Shown: positions 32,893-41,701 of the stretch, piece after piece | How positions within the stretch are numbered: the first letter of the stretch is position 1 | How the letters are laid out: each line of letters begins with the position of its first letter | DNA from: Candidatus Phyllobacterium onerii | GTDB taxonomy: Bacteria > Pseudomonadota > Alphaproteobacteria > Rhizobiales > Rhizobiaceae | DNA: 45,546 bases | Assembly: GCF_028331445.1 (NCBI RefSeq) | Contig: NZ_JAQMHX010000022.1 | Coordinates: 1 to 45,546 of the forward strand | Direction: 5' to 3' | Notes under the pieces: generated by a model | What the model saw: the letters and a program-made list of their open reading frames with translations, nothing else | Told to the model about the DNA's origin: nothing | Databases searched by the model: none | Position numbers and translations under genes: made by a program

Positions 32893-33185
32893 TCAATTCA
32901 CAAGCTGGCCGGTCCGTGCCGCGATTCTCGTGTAAGCCTCCTGTATCGGGTCGTGCACCTGAACAAAGCGCGAAATGCCAAGACCTAGAAGCGCCCTCAG
33001 GTGTTCTCGTCCACCTTCATAACCCACGATCGGCGCGAAAGGGGTCATGGCAAGGCGGGAGTGGCCTGGATAGAGGCGCTCAAACTCAGCAAAGTTTGTG
33101 AAGTTCTCATGATTGCTGCCCCTGAGTAGAAAGGACTCGGCGGGAGCACCCTCCGCCAGAATTATTTCCCACCTTCGATGGGATT
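32893..33185 (-). pseudogene. Unidentified protein fragment without a start
   Basis: An open minus-strand frame of about 97 codons, bounded by stops, reads as convincing protein. Near its start it has 'LAEGAPAESFLLRGSNHENF', then 'LYPGHSRLAMTPFAPIVGYEGG' and 'LGISRFVQVHDPI'. It lacks a plausible start codon upstream of these blocks. Its 5' end abuts, in antisense, the galactopyranose mutase-like fragment on the plus strand, as if two broken genes were joined there. I do not recognise the family. Confidence 0.45.
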
Positions 33186-33295
33186 TTGTCTATCAGCGCC
33201 CCCAGCATCTCATGGAGCGGTTTGCGGTCCATCAACCGGTATTCTTCTTTGAAGGAATGATCGGCACAGATCACCATGCGCCCTACCTCGAATAA
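33157..33295 (+). pseudogene. N-terminal fragment of a UDP-galactopyranose mutase/glycosyltransferase-type protein
   Basis: About 46 codons read 'ISHLRWDFVYQRPQHLMERFA' and 'VFFFEGMIGTDHHAPYLE', then stop. The 'SHLRWDFV.QRPQHL..RFA' block is the conserved N-terminus of rhizobial proteins that couple glycosyltransferase and galactopyranose mutase modules. Nothing of the rest is seen downstream; the next gene is an unrelated SMR-like protein. This is therefore a short remnant. Confidence 0.65.
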
Positions 33296-33324
33296 AATAT
33301 TTTGGCCATAACCAGTGGCCAAAG

Positions 33325-33657
33325 TTATTTTCCCGTGGGGCCGAGCGTAATCAAGCCGACTGCCAGGATCGCGAGAACAATACCTGCCGTCTGGACCGTT
33401 GAAAGACGTTCGCCGAAAACGGTCAACGCGATGACATTCACCGCGATAAGTTGAATGACAGCTGATAAACTAAACGCCGACGCCATTCCAAAGTCGCGGA
33501 CCAATCGCAGCATGATGAGATTTCCCAAAGAATAAAGGACAAGGGTGACAACCAGCTTTGCCGATGTGGGAGAAAGCGCCCAGCTTTTTGCAGAAACTGC
33601 GGCGAATAAAAATGCAATGGTGGAAACGATGAGCTGGCAGGCACCCGAAACGGTCAA
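33325..33657 (-). CDS. Small multidrug-resistance-like/EamA-type membrane protein
   Basis: This 110-residue protein has four predicted membrane helices. The C-terminal 'FSLSAVIQLIAVNVIALTVFGERLSTVQTAGIVLAILAVGLITLG' is typical of SMR/DMT half-transporters, including ArnE/F-like lipid-sugar flippases. The best start is a TTG at 33657 with GGAGG six bases upstream. The longer frame upstream lacks membrane or signal character. Transport of a drug or of a lipid-linked sugar are both possible. The adjacent glycan-gene fragment slightly favours the latter. Confidence 0.65.
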   Translation of the reverse strand: MTVSGACQLIVSTIAFLFAAVSAKSWALSPTSAKLVVTLVLYSLGNLIMLRLVRDFGMASAFSLSAVIQLIAVNVIALTVFGERLSTVQTAGIVLAILAVGLITLGPTGK

Positions 33658-35146
33658 AAAAACCTCCGGTAGACGGCGTTGGCTAATAACCCGGTCGATT
33701 CGGAACTCATCACAAGGGGACGCTTTGGGCTCGACCACGTGCGTTGCAAGCTGCGAAAATGACCAAGGTTTGTCGGTGCCGCTGTCATTTGCAATGTGAA
33801 GAACCCATAAGGCGTTTGACATACGGCCCTGCGATCAGCGGGCGAGGTGTCTTCGGCCAAACGATCGGTGCCCTGGGAGGTGGCCGGAGCCCAATGTCGA
33901 AAGACGACTGCTGTGGCGACGAGCGACCGACGCGGGGCGAGGCAAAGCCGCCCGATCTGTAGATTGGCAGCGTCCGAGTGTCCCGTGCTTTTGCTAATGC
34001 GGGCTTGAATATTCCTGCTTCGCTTCACGATGCTATACTTCTCACGAATCTCTAACCGTGAATTTGACGGTCCCATCAGATCCGGGTCCTACCAAACTTA
34101 TTCGGAGGCGTCACCATTTTCCAGCCTCAGCGAGATGGACGAAGCATTTTCAAACTTCAATAGTGCCTCCGGTGGGCCAATCGCGCTCCGCCGCTTGATG
34201 CGTCACCGGCATGACCAAGTGCGTCGGATACGAGCGTTTGGGTATCGTTCTCAAACAGGGTACCCGTGCCTGAAGCTTTGTCCGTGGGACTCATAGCCAT
34301 TCCTTCCATTCTTGAGCTCTATCACACAACCCGATCGCAAACGATCTGTTCCTTTCGAGCGGGAACAAGGGCTCGAACCTGTTTCAAAATGCTGGTAGGA
34401 AAGCCGCAACGTCTTGGCCAGGCAATCTGCACCGCCAAAGTTGAGGCTGGACACCTCGAGGCTTGTTTCATGACAAATGATGAAAATTCAAAGGCGCGTT
34501 TCCGTGGATGTACGGACCAAGCCACTTTTAGCGATCCTACCCAACCACCATTAATAGCAGGCTGGCATGACGCAGCGCTAAAGTAAGAACAGGTCGGTGC
34601 GATAGCATTGGGGGTCTGGGCAGTGGAGACCTGCAATGTTCTGGTTTAGCAAGGGGTGGGATCCGACGCCGCGGTAACCGTAACGGCACCGGATCCCGTG
34701 CGGAAGAGCGTCACACTCTCCAACAAGCCGTGAACCTGGCAAAGTTGATAATGTTCCGAAAAAAGCTCGCTAAAAATTGTTTCATGGGAATATGAATACA
34801 CTTGCGATGGCAATTGTCGCTGCAGTTCTCACAAGAATGCTGGTGACATCCAACGAACCCGGCGCTGGGCTTCTGCGGGCATGACAGGCGGGGCCCGTGT
34901 CGGCCGTGAATGTCCACGCAACCAATCGTGCATGATTTGCAATGAAAGGACAGGTTCGTCGTTGGGCGCGAGGTAACCAGCATCAGAGAGATTGCGCGCT
35001 CCAAGGAGGGAGCAATCAAAGGCCTATCGACCGCGAAAACTGGCGTCGGCACAAGATGTCGCATTGCGGTCACGTGGAACTTTTCCCGAGCGCAACAGTT
35101 CCTTGGTCCTAAGTCCGACGAACACGCAACGCTCATTAGGAACGAC
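33658..35146. other. Long region without a recognised gene
   Basis: About 1.5 kb. Frames of 60-140 codons exist on both strands, but none has family signatures or a good ribosome binding site. A long inverted repeat lies at 34658-34697 and is listed separately. The region may be gene debris, like the fragments immediately to its left. Confidence 0.4.
34658..34697. repeat. Inverted repeat with BamHI-like arms
   Basis: The 8-bp arms GGGATCCG (34658-34665) and CGGATCCC (34690-34697) are perfect. An inner pair GCCG/CGGC (34668-34671 and 34684-34687) could extend the stem. No gene flanks it closely. It could be a protein-binding site, a small-RNA structure or a mobile-element scar. Confidence 0.4.
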
Positions 35147-35749
35147 ATGCCCCTGAATGTTCTAGCGATAAATTGTACGCTGAAGGCAAGCGGCGAATCT
35201 TCTACCCAACGGATGCTCGATCTGGTCGTTGAAGCTTTCAAGGCACTCGATATCAACACGTCGAGCGTTCGGTTGGCTGAACTGAACATCAAACCCGGTG
35301 TAACGTCCGATGAAGGTGACGGCGATGATTGGCCCGACTTGAGACAACAGATCATCGATGCGGATATTTTGATCCTTGGCACTCCCATCTGGTTGGGACA
35401 GCCGTCAAGTGTTTGCAAACGGGCACTTGAGCGGATGGACGCTTTCTTGGAAGAAACGGATGATAAGGGAAGGATGCCGTCTTATGGGAAGGTTGCGGCG
35501 ATTGCAGTCGTCGGTAATGAAGATGGAGCGCACCATGTCTCAGCAGAGTTGTACCAGGCCTTGAACGATGTCGGGTTTTCCATTGCCCCCAATGCCGTTG
35601 CCTATTGGGTGGGCGAGGCGATGGGCAGTACCGATTTTATTGACTTGAAAGAGGTTCCGAAACAAGTCGCTGATGCGATTGCCATGCTGGCGCGCAACAC
35701 CGCTCATCTTGCTGACCTGTTAAAGAACCAACCTTATCCGGGTGAATAG
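35147..35749 (+). CDS. Flavodoxin-fold NAD(P)H-dependent reductase
   Basis: This 200-residue soluble protein has the flavodoxin-like FMN reductase fold. The N-terminal strand and phosphate loop are 'VLAINCTLKASGESSTQRML' (about residues 5-24). A second FMN-contact block is 'ADILILGTPIWLGQPSSVCK', and 'VAAIAVVGNEDGAHHVSAELY' provides the third strand region. Members reduce quinones, azo compounds or flavins; the substrate here is not determinable. AGGAACGAC precedes the ATG. The DNA ligase gene follows 33 bp downstream on the same strand, so they may share a transcript. Confidence 0.85.
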   Translation: MPLNVLAINCTLKASGESSTQRMLDLVVEAFKALDINTSSVRLAELNIKPGVTSDEGDGDDWPDLRQQIIDADILILGTPIWLGQPSSVCKRALERMDAFLEETDDKGRMPSYGKVAAIAVVGNEDGAHHVSAELYQALNDVGFSIAPNAVAYWVGEAMGSTDFIDLKEVPKQVADAIAMLARNTAHLADLLKNQPYPGE

Positions 35750-35782
35750 CCAGGTCTGGTTCAAAGACGCCGAGGTTCATAG

Positions 35783-36826
35783 ATGGGGAAGAGCCCAAAG
35801 ACATCCGGAAGCGGGAAAGCTTGCCTCTTCGCGTTACCCCTCGATACGCCGCCCATGGAAGCGCGTTCCGCCCAAGAGTTGCCTGAAGGTGTCAATTGGC
35901 AATACGAACCCAAATGGGACGGCTTTCGCTGCCTGGTTTTCAAGGAAGGCAGCCAGATCGATCTCAGAGCAAAATCCGGCAAGCCCCTGGGGCGTTATTT
36001 TCCTGAGATGATCACCTGTCTACGAAATTGGCCATCTGAAAGATTTGTCGTCGATGGTGAGCTTGTCGTTGAGATTGACGGTCAGCCTGCGTTTGACGCT
36101 TTGCAGTTGCGACTTCATCCTGCCGAGAGCCGGATACGAAAACTGGCGCACGAAACCCCTGCCAAGCTCGTGCTGTTTGACTTGCTGGCTTCTGAAGACG
36201 GCAAGTCTGTTTTGGATCAACCCCTGTCTCAACGCCGGAAGCTGCTGGAACAGCTTTTGGGTCGGGTTGAAAAGGACGCGTCGCTTGAAAATATAGTCCT
36301 TTCCCCGACAACAAGACAGGTGAAGCAAGCCTTGAAATGGTTGTCCGAAGCTGGCCATGGGGGCTCCGACGGCGTCATAGCGAAACGGCTTGAGGGAACC
36401 TACGAGGCGGGTCAGCGGGTCATGGTCAAGGTGAAGCGGCTACGCACCGCCGACTGTGTTGTCGGAGGCTTTCGCTATGAAAGCCAGTCTCGCGAGGTCG
36501 GGTCTCTGCTTCTTGGCCTTTATGACAAAGTTGGAAAACTCAATCATGTCGGCTTCACCTCCACAATTCGGGACGACGAACGCCGGGCTTTAACCAAGCG
36601 GCTGGAGCTACTGCGTGAGCCGCCCGGCTTTACCGGGATGGCGCCTGGTGGCATCAGCCGCTGGAGCACCAAACGAAGTAGTGAGTGGGAGCCGCTGCGT
36701 CCGGAGCTCGTCGTCGAGGTGCGGTTCGACCATATCACAGGCAATCGCTTTCGCCATGGCACCAAACTCATACGCTGGCGACCCGACAAGCGGCCGGATC
36801 AATGCACCGTTGAACAACTTGTCTAG
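35783..36826 (+). CDS. ligC: ATP-dependent DNA ligase, LigC type
   Basis: This 347-residue ligase is complete. The adenylation motif I is 'KWDGFR' (Lys at about residue 47). Motif III-like 'RFVVDGELVV', motif IV-like 'GSDGVIAKRL' and motif V 'VMVKVKR' are all present. The OB-fold follows, with 'DCVVGGFRYESQSREVGSLLLGLYD' and the C-terminal 'LRPELVVEVRFDHIT....RHGTKLIRWRPDK'. The length and C-terminus match the stand-alone LigC class rather than LigD. LigC-type enzymes seal nicks in repair and can support Ku-independent end joining. The Lys nucleophile is intact, unlike the overall state of the ligD remnant 7.5 kb away. Confidence 0.9.
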   Translation: MGKSPKTSGSGKACLFALPLDTPPMEARSAQELPEGVNWQYEPKWDGFRCLVFKEGSQIDLRAKSGKPLGRYFPEMITCLRNWPSERFVVDGELVVEIDGQPAFDALQLRLHPAESRIRKLAHETPAKLVLFDLLASEDGKSVLDQPLSQRRKLLEQLLGRVEKDASLENIVLSPTTRQVKQALKWLSEAGHGGSDGVIAKRLEGTYEAGQRVMVKVKRLRTADCVVGGFRYESQSREVGSLLLGLYDKVGKLNHVGFTSTIRDDERRALTKRLELLREPPGFTGMAPGGISRWSTKRSSEWEPLRPELVVEVRFDHITGNRFRHGTKLIRWRPDKRPDQCTVEQLV

Positions 36827-36959
36827 TCTAGCGAACCAGATTCATTGAATTATGGTGGCTCAAGCTCCCTCGGGGTGAACAGGTATTCGACAGTGGAACC
36901 TGGAGCGTGGCTGACAAGCCGCTTGTAGCAGTTTGTATCCATCAGGAGGAGACCTTGAT

Positions 36960-37070
36960 ATGGGTGATCCAATACCTACCCCAGAGCCAGAACCGACCCC
37001 ACCGCTGCCGGACGATCCGCCTATCCCCCATCCTGAGCCAGGACCAGTACCAGTTCCGCCGTTAAGATAG
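36960..37070 (+). CDS. 36-residue proline-rich microprotein
   Basis: A short frame begins at ATG 36960 with CAGGAGGAGACC at good spacing. It encodes 36 residues, of which nearly half are Pro, with repeated 'P.PEP' and 'P.P' units and a terminal 'PPLR'. The strong ribosome binding site and the regular composition support a real gene below usual length cut-offs. It is probably disordered; the function is unknown. Confidence 0.6.
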   Translation: MGDPIPTPEPEPTPPLPDDPPIPHPEPGPVPVPPLR

Positions 37071-37283
37071 GGGCCGCCGATTAAATGGCCAGACGAGATC
37101 TGTCGTAGTTCGATTAATGGTGTCAGCGATCTTGCTCCTTGTGCATTCGACTAAGAGCTATCCAATGCAGTCCGCCGTTCTTGACAAAACGGCAATTGCG
37201 CCAACGGGTTGGCTGGAACCTTCACCTGATCCAACGGTTATCTACTTCCCATAGTTGGGTAAGAAAATCAAGGGAGATAGCAA

Positions 37284-37886
37284 ATGCAAACAATCACAGG
37301 ACTGTACGACAATCATGCCGATGCCCGAGCCGTGGTTCGCGCACTCGAAGATGCCGGCATTGCTTCAGACCGCATTAGTATTGTCGGTCGCGACGGCGAC
37401 GAGCGCGACGACAACGCCGGGGAGGGTGCTGCGACCGGTGCTGGAATCGGTGCTGCGGTGGGGGGCACCGGAGGGCTTCTTGCCGGACTTGGGATGCTCG
37501 CCGTACCGGGCATCGGTCCCGTGGTGGCCGCAGGTTGGCTCGCCGCCACCGCGGCAGGTGCGGTAGCTGGCGCAGCCGCCGGTGGCGCTGCAGGCGGCAT
37601 TATAGGTTCTTTGACAAATGAAGGCGTCGACGAAAAAGATGCGCACGTTTATGCGGAGGGCGTTCGCCGCGGAAGCACACTGGTTTCGGCACGAGTTGAC
37701 GACAGTGAGGCCGAAGTTGCTCAGGCCATCCTTAAGGCCAACGCGCCGGTCGATCTTGACACACGCCGCGCCTCGTATCGTGAAGCCGGGTGGGAGAGGT
37801 TCGATGGATCCCTGCCCGCATACACAGAAGAAGATGTGCTCAAAGAACGCGATCGTTTGCGTCAGACCACTCAGATGATGCCATAG
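37284..37886 (+). CDS. General stress protein 17M-like with glycine zipper
   Basis: This 200-residue protein starts with a YflT/GSP17M-like fold ('ITGLYDNHADARAVVRALEDAGI....ISIVGRD'). The middle (about residues 50-105) is a long Gly/Ala-rich glycine zipper ('GTGGLLAGLGMLAVPGIGPV', 'AGAVAGAAAGGAAGGIIGSL') that may embed in a membrane. A second alpha/beta part follows ('GVDEKDAHVYAEGVRRGSTLVSARV', 'DLDTRRASYREAGWERFD'). These proteins accumulate in general stress responses of alpha-proteobacteria. A terminator-like hairpin follows the stop. Confidence 0.85.
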   Translation: MQTITGLYDNHADARAVVRALEDAGIASDRISIVGRDGDERDDNAGEGAATGAGIGAAVGGTGGLLAGLGMLAVPGIGPVVAAGWLAATAAGAVAGAAAGGAAGGIIGSLTNEGVDEKDAHVYAEGVRRGSTLVSARVDDSEAEVAQAILKANAPVDLDTRRASYREAGWERFDGSLPAYTEEDVLKERDRLRQTTQMMP

Positions 37887-37896
37887 ACTTCAGCTT

Positions 37897-37926
37897 GGCC
37901 ACTCGGGCGAGGGTTCCCGGGTGGCT
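37897..37926 (+). terminator. Terminator of the glycine-zipper stress gene
   Basis: The 11-bp arms (37897-37907 and 37916-37926) pair with two G-T wobbles. They are followed by ATTTT, 10 bp past the stop. This is a good Rho-independent candidate. Confidence 0.65.
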
Positions 37927-38015
37927 ATTTTCACCAGTGAAACAACGTCCTTCATCTCAGCGAGATCCTCGCGTTGTAAAGCCAGAAGAAAAAAGTCGAG
38001 ATTGTCGTCCAGCGC

Positions 38016-38646
38016 TTATGGCGATGTCCCTTTGCGCGACATATTCTCAATATGCCGAATGGTTCCTCGGCTGCCTCCCGGTGGTGCCGGCCAAGACTGA
38101 GGCGATCCGCGATAGCGCAGAAAGATGGAGAACTGGAGAACACGACGAGCGTCGCCGTCGAAAAAAACTCCGATTGCCAGTTTTGGAAGGATTCAAACCG
38201 CCAAAATAGCAAACGCGGATTGCATAGTCTCACCATGGGCGGCTGCATCGGAATTGTACGCAGAACGGCTCGCAAACAAATGGCCCAAAAAAGACAAAAC
38301 GAAAAGCAAACCTAACGCCAGTCCGAGCGAATGTTCGTAAAGCCAGCTGCGGGATCGCGACGGGGGCTCCTCGTTCGTGGATTTATCATCGGGGTCGCGC
38401 GACTCCGCGATCCTCGTTGCAAAAAGATACGCGGCGAGGACCACATGAGTCGCCATCAGCCACTCACTTTCCCAGTTTTCAAACAACGCCGAGAAGAAAT
38501 TTTCGCTGGTGATGTATGCAACAAACCCGATGGCAGGGAGATTATGCCTGTTCCTGGTTTTCCTAGCCCCACCCTGAGTAAGCCATACCGATCATACTGG
38601 CGAAGAAGGCGAGCAATAGAGCACCGTTGTCTTGGAGGAAACGCAT
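38016..38646 (-). pseudogene. DUF6766 membrane protein, multiply frameshifted
   Basis: Reading the minus strand across frames rebuilds a DUF6766 protein. It starts at ATG 38646 with 'MRFLQDNGALLLAFFASMIG', then shifts near 38570. It continues as 'IGFVAYITSENFFSALFENWESEW'. The central frame gives 'ATHVVLAAYLF', 'LYEHSLGLALGLLFVLSFLGHL' and 'NSDAAAHGE'. Another shift near 38205 leads to 'FESFQNWQSEFFSTATLVV', and a third leads to 'FLRYRGSPQS'. The duplicated 'FENWESE/FQNWQSE' blocks are the family hallmark. At least three indels disrupt it. The function of the family is unknown. Confidence 0.8.
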
Positions 38647-38777
38647 GGGAGAATGCTCTCTTTTGTTGGGCACCTGCGCCGGGCAGCTTGGAACATAGCT
38701 CCGCTTCGGAACATTTCTGACCAAGAATGATTTGGCATTGGTGGTTCACAGCAATATCATTTTCTGAAGGATTCCGA

Positions 38778-39938
38778 ATGCATTGGCGTACCAGGCTCTT
38801 GAACCCGGAACAGAAGCCAATCGGCGGGTACCAGTCTCTTGTCACCCCGACCTATCGGGGTTCGACCGTGATCTTTGACAATGTGGGAGCAGCGCACAAT
38901 AACTGGCGTCAGATCGAGGCCGGTTACAATTACGGACTTTATGGAACGCCTACCGTGCTGGAATTGGGTGCACGGATTGCTGAACTGGAGGGTGCTTACC
39001 GCACTTTTGTGGTCCCAGGAGGTCAGGCCGCAATCGCCTTGATCTATCTCGCCCTCTGCAAGACCGGCAGCCATGCCCTGGTACCGGCCAGCGCCTATGG
39101 CCCCAACAGGGAATTGGCCCAAAAGCTACTGCAGCGTCTGGGCATAGAGGTTGAGCCCTATGATCCTCTGGTTGGTGATGGGATCGGCGCGTTGATAAGA
39201 CACAACACAGCGCTCGTGTGGACGGAAAGCCCGGGTTCGATCACGATGGAAGTCCAGGACGTTCCCTCCATAGTTGGGGTCGCTCATGCGCGTGGTGTTC
39301 CGGTTGCCCTCGACAACACATATTCTGCCGGGGTTCTCTTCGACGCCTTCGCGCATGGTGTGGATATCAGCATGCAGGCCCTGACCAAGTATGTAGGAGG
39401 GCACAGCGATCTTCTTTTGGGCACCGTGTCCGTGAAAGACGATGCCTTGTATGAGTCAGTGGGTACTGCCTGGGATCTGTTGGGCATGGCGGTTTCGCCC
39501 GATGACGCCAGCCTGGCTTTGCGCGGTCTGCAAACGCTCGGCGTGCGTCTGGAAAGGCTGGAACGTTCGACACTGCAGGTTGCAAATTGGCTTGCCGAAC
39601 AATCGGCGATCCAGAATGTGCTTCATCCGGCGCTCCCGTCGTCGCCGGGTCATGTCTTCTGGAAACGCGATTTCACCGGGTCCGCGAGTGTCTTTTCAAT
39701 CGTGTTCAAGAAAACATTTGGTCCGAAGGACGTTGACGACTTCGTTGATCGACTGGCGCTGTTCAAAGCCGGCTACAGTTGGGGAGGGGTCACCTCGCTG
39801 GCGATGACTTATCCCTATCTTGCAAACGGCGGGGAAGATTTCAGCGGGCGAATCGTCAGGTTGAATATCGGTCTGGAAGAACCCGACGATCTTATTGCTG
39901 ATCTTCACCAATCACTGCGGATTATGGTTCCGTTGTGA
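38778..39938 (+). CDS. metC: Cystathionine beta-lyase-like PLP enzyme
   Basis: This 386-residue enzyme is in the Cys/Met-metabolism PLP family. The N-terminal 'YGLYGTPTVLELGARIAELEGA' is typical of MetC. The PLP phosphate contact is in 'VVPGGQAAIALIYLAL', the ring-stacking region contains 'SAYGPNRELAQKLLQRLGIEV', and the PLP Asp lies in 'VPVALDNTYSAG'. The Schiff-base Lys is in 'MQALTKYVGGHSDLLLG'. The C-terminus has 'YSWGGVTSL' and 'RLNIGLEEPDDLIADL'. The expected reaction is C-S lyase on cystathionine. A stand-alone metC away from a methionine cluster could instead act on related thioether amino acids. ATG 38778 is preferred over the non-conserved upstream extension. Confidence 0.88.
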   Translation: MHWRTRLLNPEQKPIGGYQSLVTPTYRGSTVIFDNVGAAHNNWRQIEAGYNYGLYGTPTVLELGARIAELEGAYRTFVVPGGQAAIALIYLALCKTGSHALVPASAYGPNRELAQKLLQRLGIEVEPYDPLVGDGIGALIRHNTALVWTESPGSITMEVQDVPSIVGVAHARGVPVALDNTYSAGVLFDAFAHGVDISMQALTKYVGGHSDLLLGTVSVKDDALYESVGTAWDLLGMAVSPDDASLALRGLQTLGVRLERLERSTLQVANWLAEQSAIQNVLHPALPSSPGHVFWKRDFTGSASVFSIVFKKTFGPKDVDDFVDRLALFKAGYSWGGVTSLAMTYPYLANGGEDFSGRIVRLNIGLEEPDDLIADLHQSLRIMVPL

Positions 39939-40113
39939 CGATTGAGGTTTTACTTCGGTCAGGACCAAGCATGGAAGCGCGCGCAATTCCTTGGCTGGCA
40001 ACCAAGTCATGGCCCCGGTGTGTTCCTCATCGTTAGACTAAGATTCGGAACCTTGATGCGTTGCAAGGAACAAAGTCCCGCCATCTCTGTTGCACGTGCA
40101 GTGGAGGAACCAG

Positions 40114-41415
40114 ATGGTTGACAGGCTAGAGACAGCCAGCTGTTTTTGCGGCAGGGTACAAGCGGAATGCGAAGGCGAACCGTTTTGGATCAATTACGAT
40201 CATGATGCCGATTGCAGGCAAGCGATCGGCGGCCCGCTTACTGTTTGGGTAGGATATAGACCGCAGCAATTCCGCATAACCAAGGGTGAGATGAAGAGGT
40301 TCTCGAAGACATCTGGCGTTACCCGGACGTTTTGCGGGAACTGCGGATCGTCAATCGGATATTTTGATGAGGGTATCAAGGACGAGATATATCTGACGAT
40401 CGGCTTCTTCGATAACCCGGAGGGGTTCAAGCCGGCGGCTCACGGCTATTGGCGAGAGAAACTTTCCTGGGTCGAATTTTCTGACAATCTCCCGCGGTTT
40501 GATGAATATACACGTATCCGAGACGCCGAATTTGGCAATCCCAACACCAGAAAGACTAGCGGAGAACGATCGAAAGGAAGGGAGACAGTCAACATGAGCA
40601 CCGGGCAACAAGAAATCATTCGATCACTCGGAGTGAGCCAAGACTTCGATCCGGTTTCGCAGACCCAGGACCGAATTGGGTTTCTGGCCGAATATTTGCG
40701 ATCGTCCGGATCAATGACCTATGTCCTTGGTATCAGCGGAGGCGTCGATTCTCTCCTTGCAGGCATGCTTGCCCAAAGTGCCGTGGAGCAACTGCGCGAA
40801 AACGGATACGACGCCCAGTTCATTGCAGTGCGTCTGCCCTACGGCGTGCAGGCAGATGAGGATGCGGCATCGATGGCCCTGACGGCCATTTCACCGGACC
40901 GTGTTCTTACGATCAACATCAAGCCGGCCGTCGACGCGATGATGATGGCACTGAAGCGGGGGGATCTCGCGTTCCGCGACGAGGCCCATGAGGATTTCGT
41001 ACTCGGCAACATAAAGGCCAGAGAACGCATGATCGCCCAGTACGCAATTGCTGGGGCTCACCACGGCCTCGTCATTGGCACGGATCATGCGGCAGAGGCA
41101 GTCATGGGCTTCTTCACCAAGCATGGCGACGGAGCGGCCGACATCCTGCCGCTGTCAGGATTGATCAAACGGCGCATTCGCGCCATGGCTGCAACGCTGG
41201 GCGCTCCGGATCACCTGGTTACCAAGGTCCCGACAGCCGACCTTGAGTCTCTCGTGCCACAGCGTCCAGATGAAGATGCGTATGGGGTCACCTACGACCA
41301 GATCGATGACTTCCTGGAAGGGAAGCTGATCGTGGAGAATGCCAGGGACATCATTGTTCGCGCCTATAAAGCCACGCAACACAAACGCGCCCTGCCTGTA
41401 AGCACCGTCTCATGA
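40114..41415 (+). CDS. nadE: GFA-domain/NAD+ synthetase fusion
   Basis: This single frame of 433 residues joins two proteins. Residues about 1-145 are a GFA (glutathione-dependent formaldehyde-activating-like) zinc domain with 'CFCGRV', 'VWVGYRPQQFRITKGEMKRF' and 'TFCGNCGSS'. The classical 'CHCxxC' ligand stretch is 'YDHDADC' here, so two cysteines are replaced. A polar linker follows. Residues about 161-433 match ammonia-dependent NadE end to end, with 'LGISGGVDS' (P-loop), 'RLPYGVQADEDA', 'GTDHAAEA..GFFTK.GDGAADI' and 'KVPTADLE'. GGAAGGGAGA precedes an internal ATG at 40594, so NadE can also be made alone. NadE converts deamido-NAD to NAD using ammonia. Confidence 0.88.
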   Translation: MVDRLETASCFCGRVQAECEGEPFWINYDHDADCRQAIGGPLTVWVGYRPQQFRITKGEMKRFSKTSGVTRTFCGNCGSSIGYFDEGIKDEIYLTIGFFDNPEGFKPAAHGYWREKLSWVEFSDNLPRFDEYTRIRDAEFGNPNTRKTSGERSKGRETVNMSTGQQEIIRSLGVSQDFDPVSQTQDRIGFLAEYLRSSGSMTYVLGISGGVDSLLAGMLAQSAVEQLRENGYDAQFIAVRLPYGVQADEDAASMALTAISPDRVLTINIKPAVDAMMMALKRGDLAFRDEAHEDFVLGNIKARERMIAQYAIAGAHHGLVIGTDHAAEAVMGFFTKHGDGAADILPLSGLIKRRIRAMAATLGAPDHLVTKVPTADLESLVPQRPDEDAYGVTYDQIDDFLEGKLIVENARDIIVRAYKATQHKRALPVSTVS

Positions 41416-41596
41416 ATGCTGGACAAATCATTTCCGGAACGGATCACTGAATGAGACAAATGTTCAATGGTACGAGCGCAATGCAAAATGGAAAGGCACA
41501 TTTCACCGTGTGGGTTCCGTCCTCCAACCATTCAGCGGCCTGAAGCGTTGCGGGCGAGCAAGTCAGCCAGCATGTGCATTGCGCGTCGTCTGTAGG

Positions 41597-41701
41597 CTAA
41601 GAGGTAAAGGCGAAACGAATGCAGAGAAGCGCTAAAACGACAACGACTGCCGCCACGAACACTTCCCAGTCAAGGGCGAAAAGCGTGAAAGGACCGTGCA
41701 T
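41597..41701 (-). CDS. Possible 34-residue membrane peptide
   Basis: A short minus-strand frame contains one strongly hydrophobic helix ('WEVFVAAVVVVLALLCI'), starting at ATG 41701. No good ribosome binding site is seen. The frame extends upstream of the ATG without a stop for six more codons, to a TAG near the IS110 flank, so it could be the tail of a gene cut by the insertion. Tentative. Confidence 0.3.
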   Translation of the reverse strand: MHGPFTLFALDWEVFVAAVVVVLALLCIRFAFTS

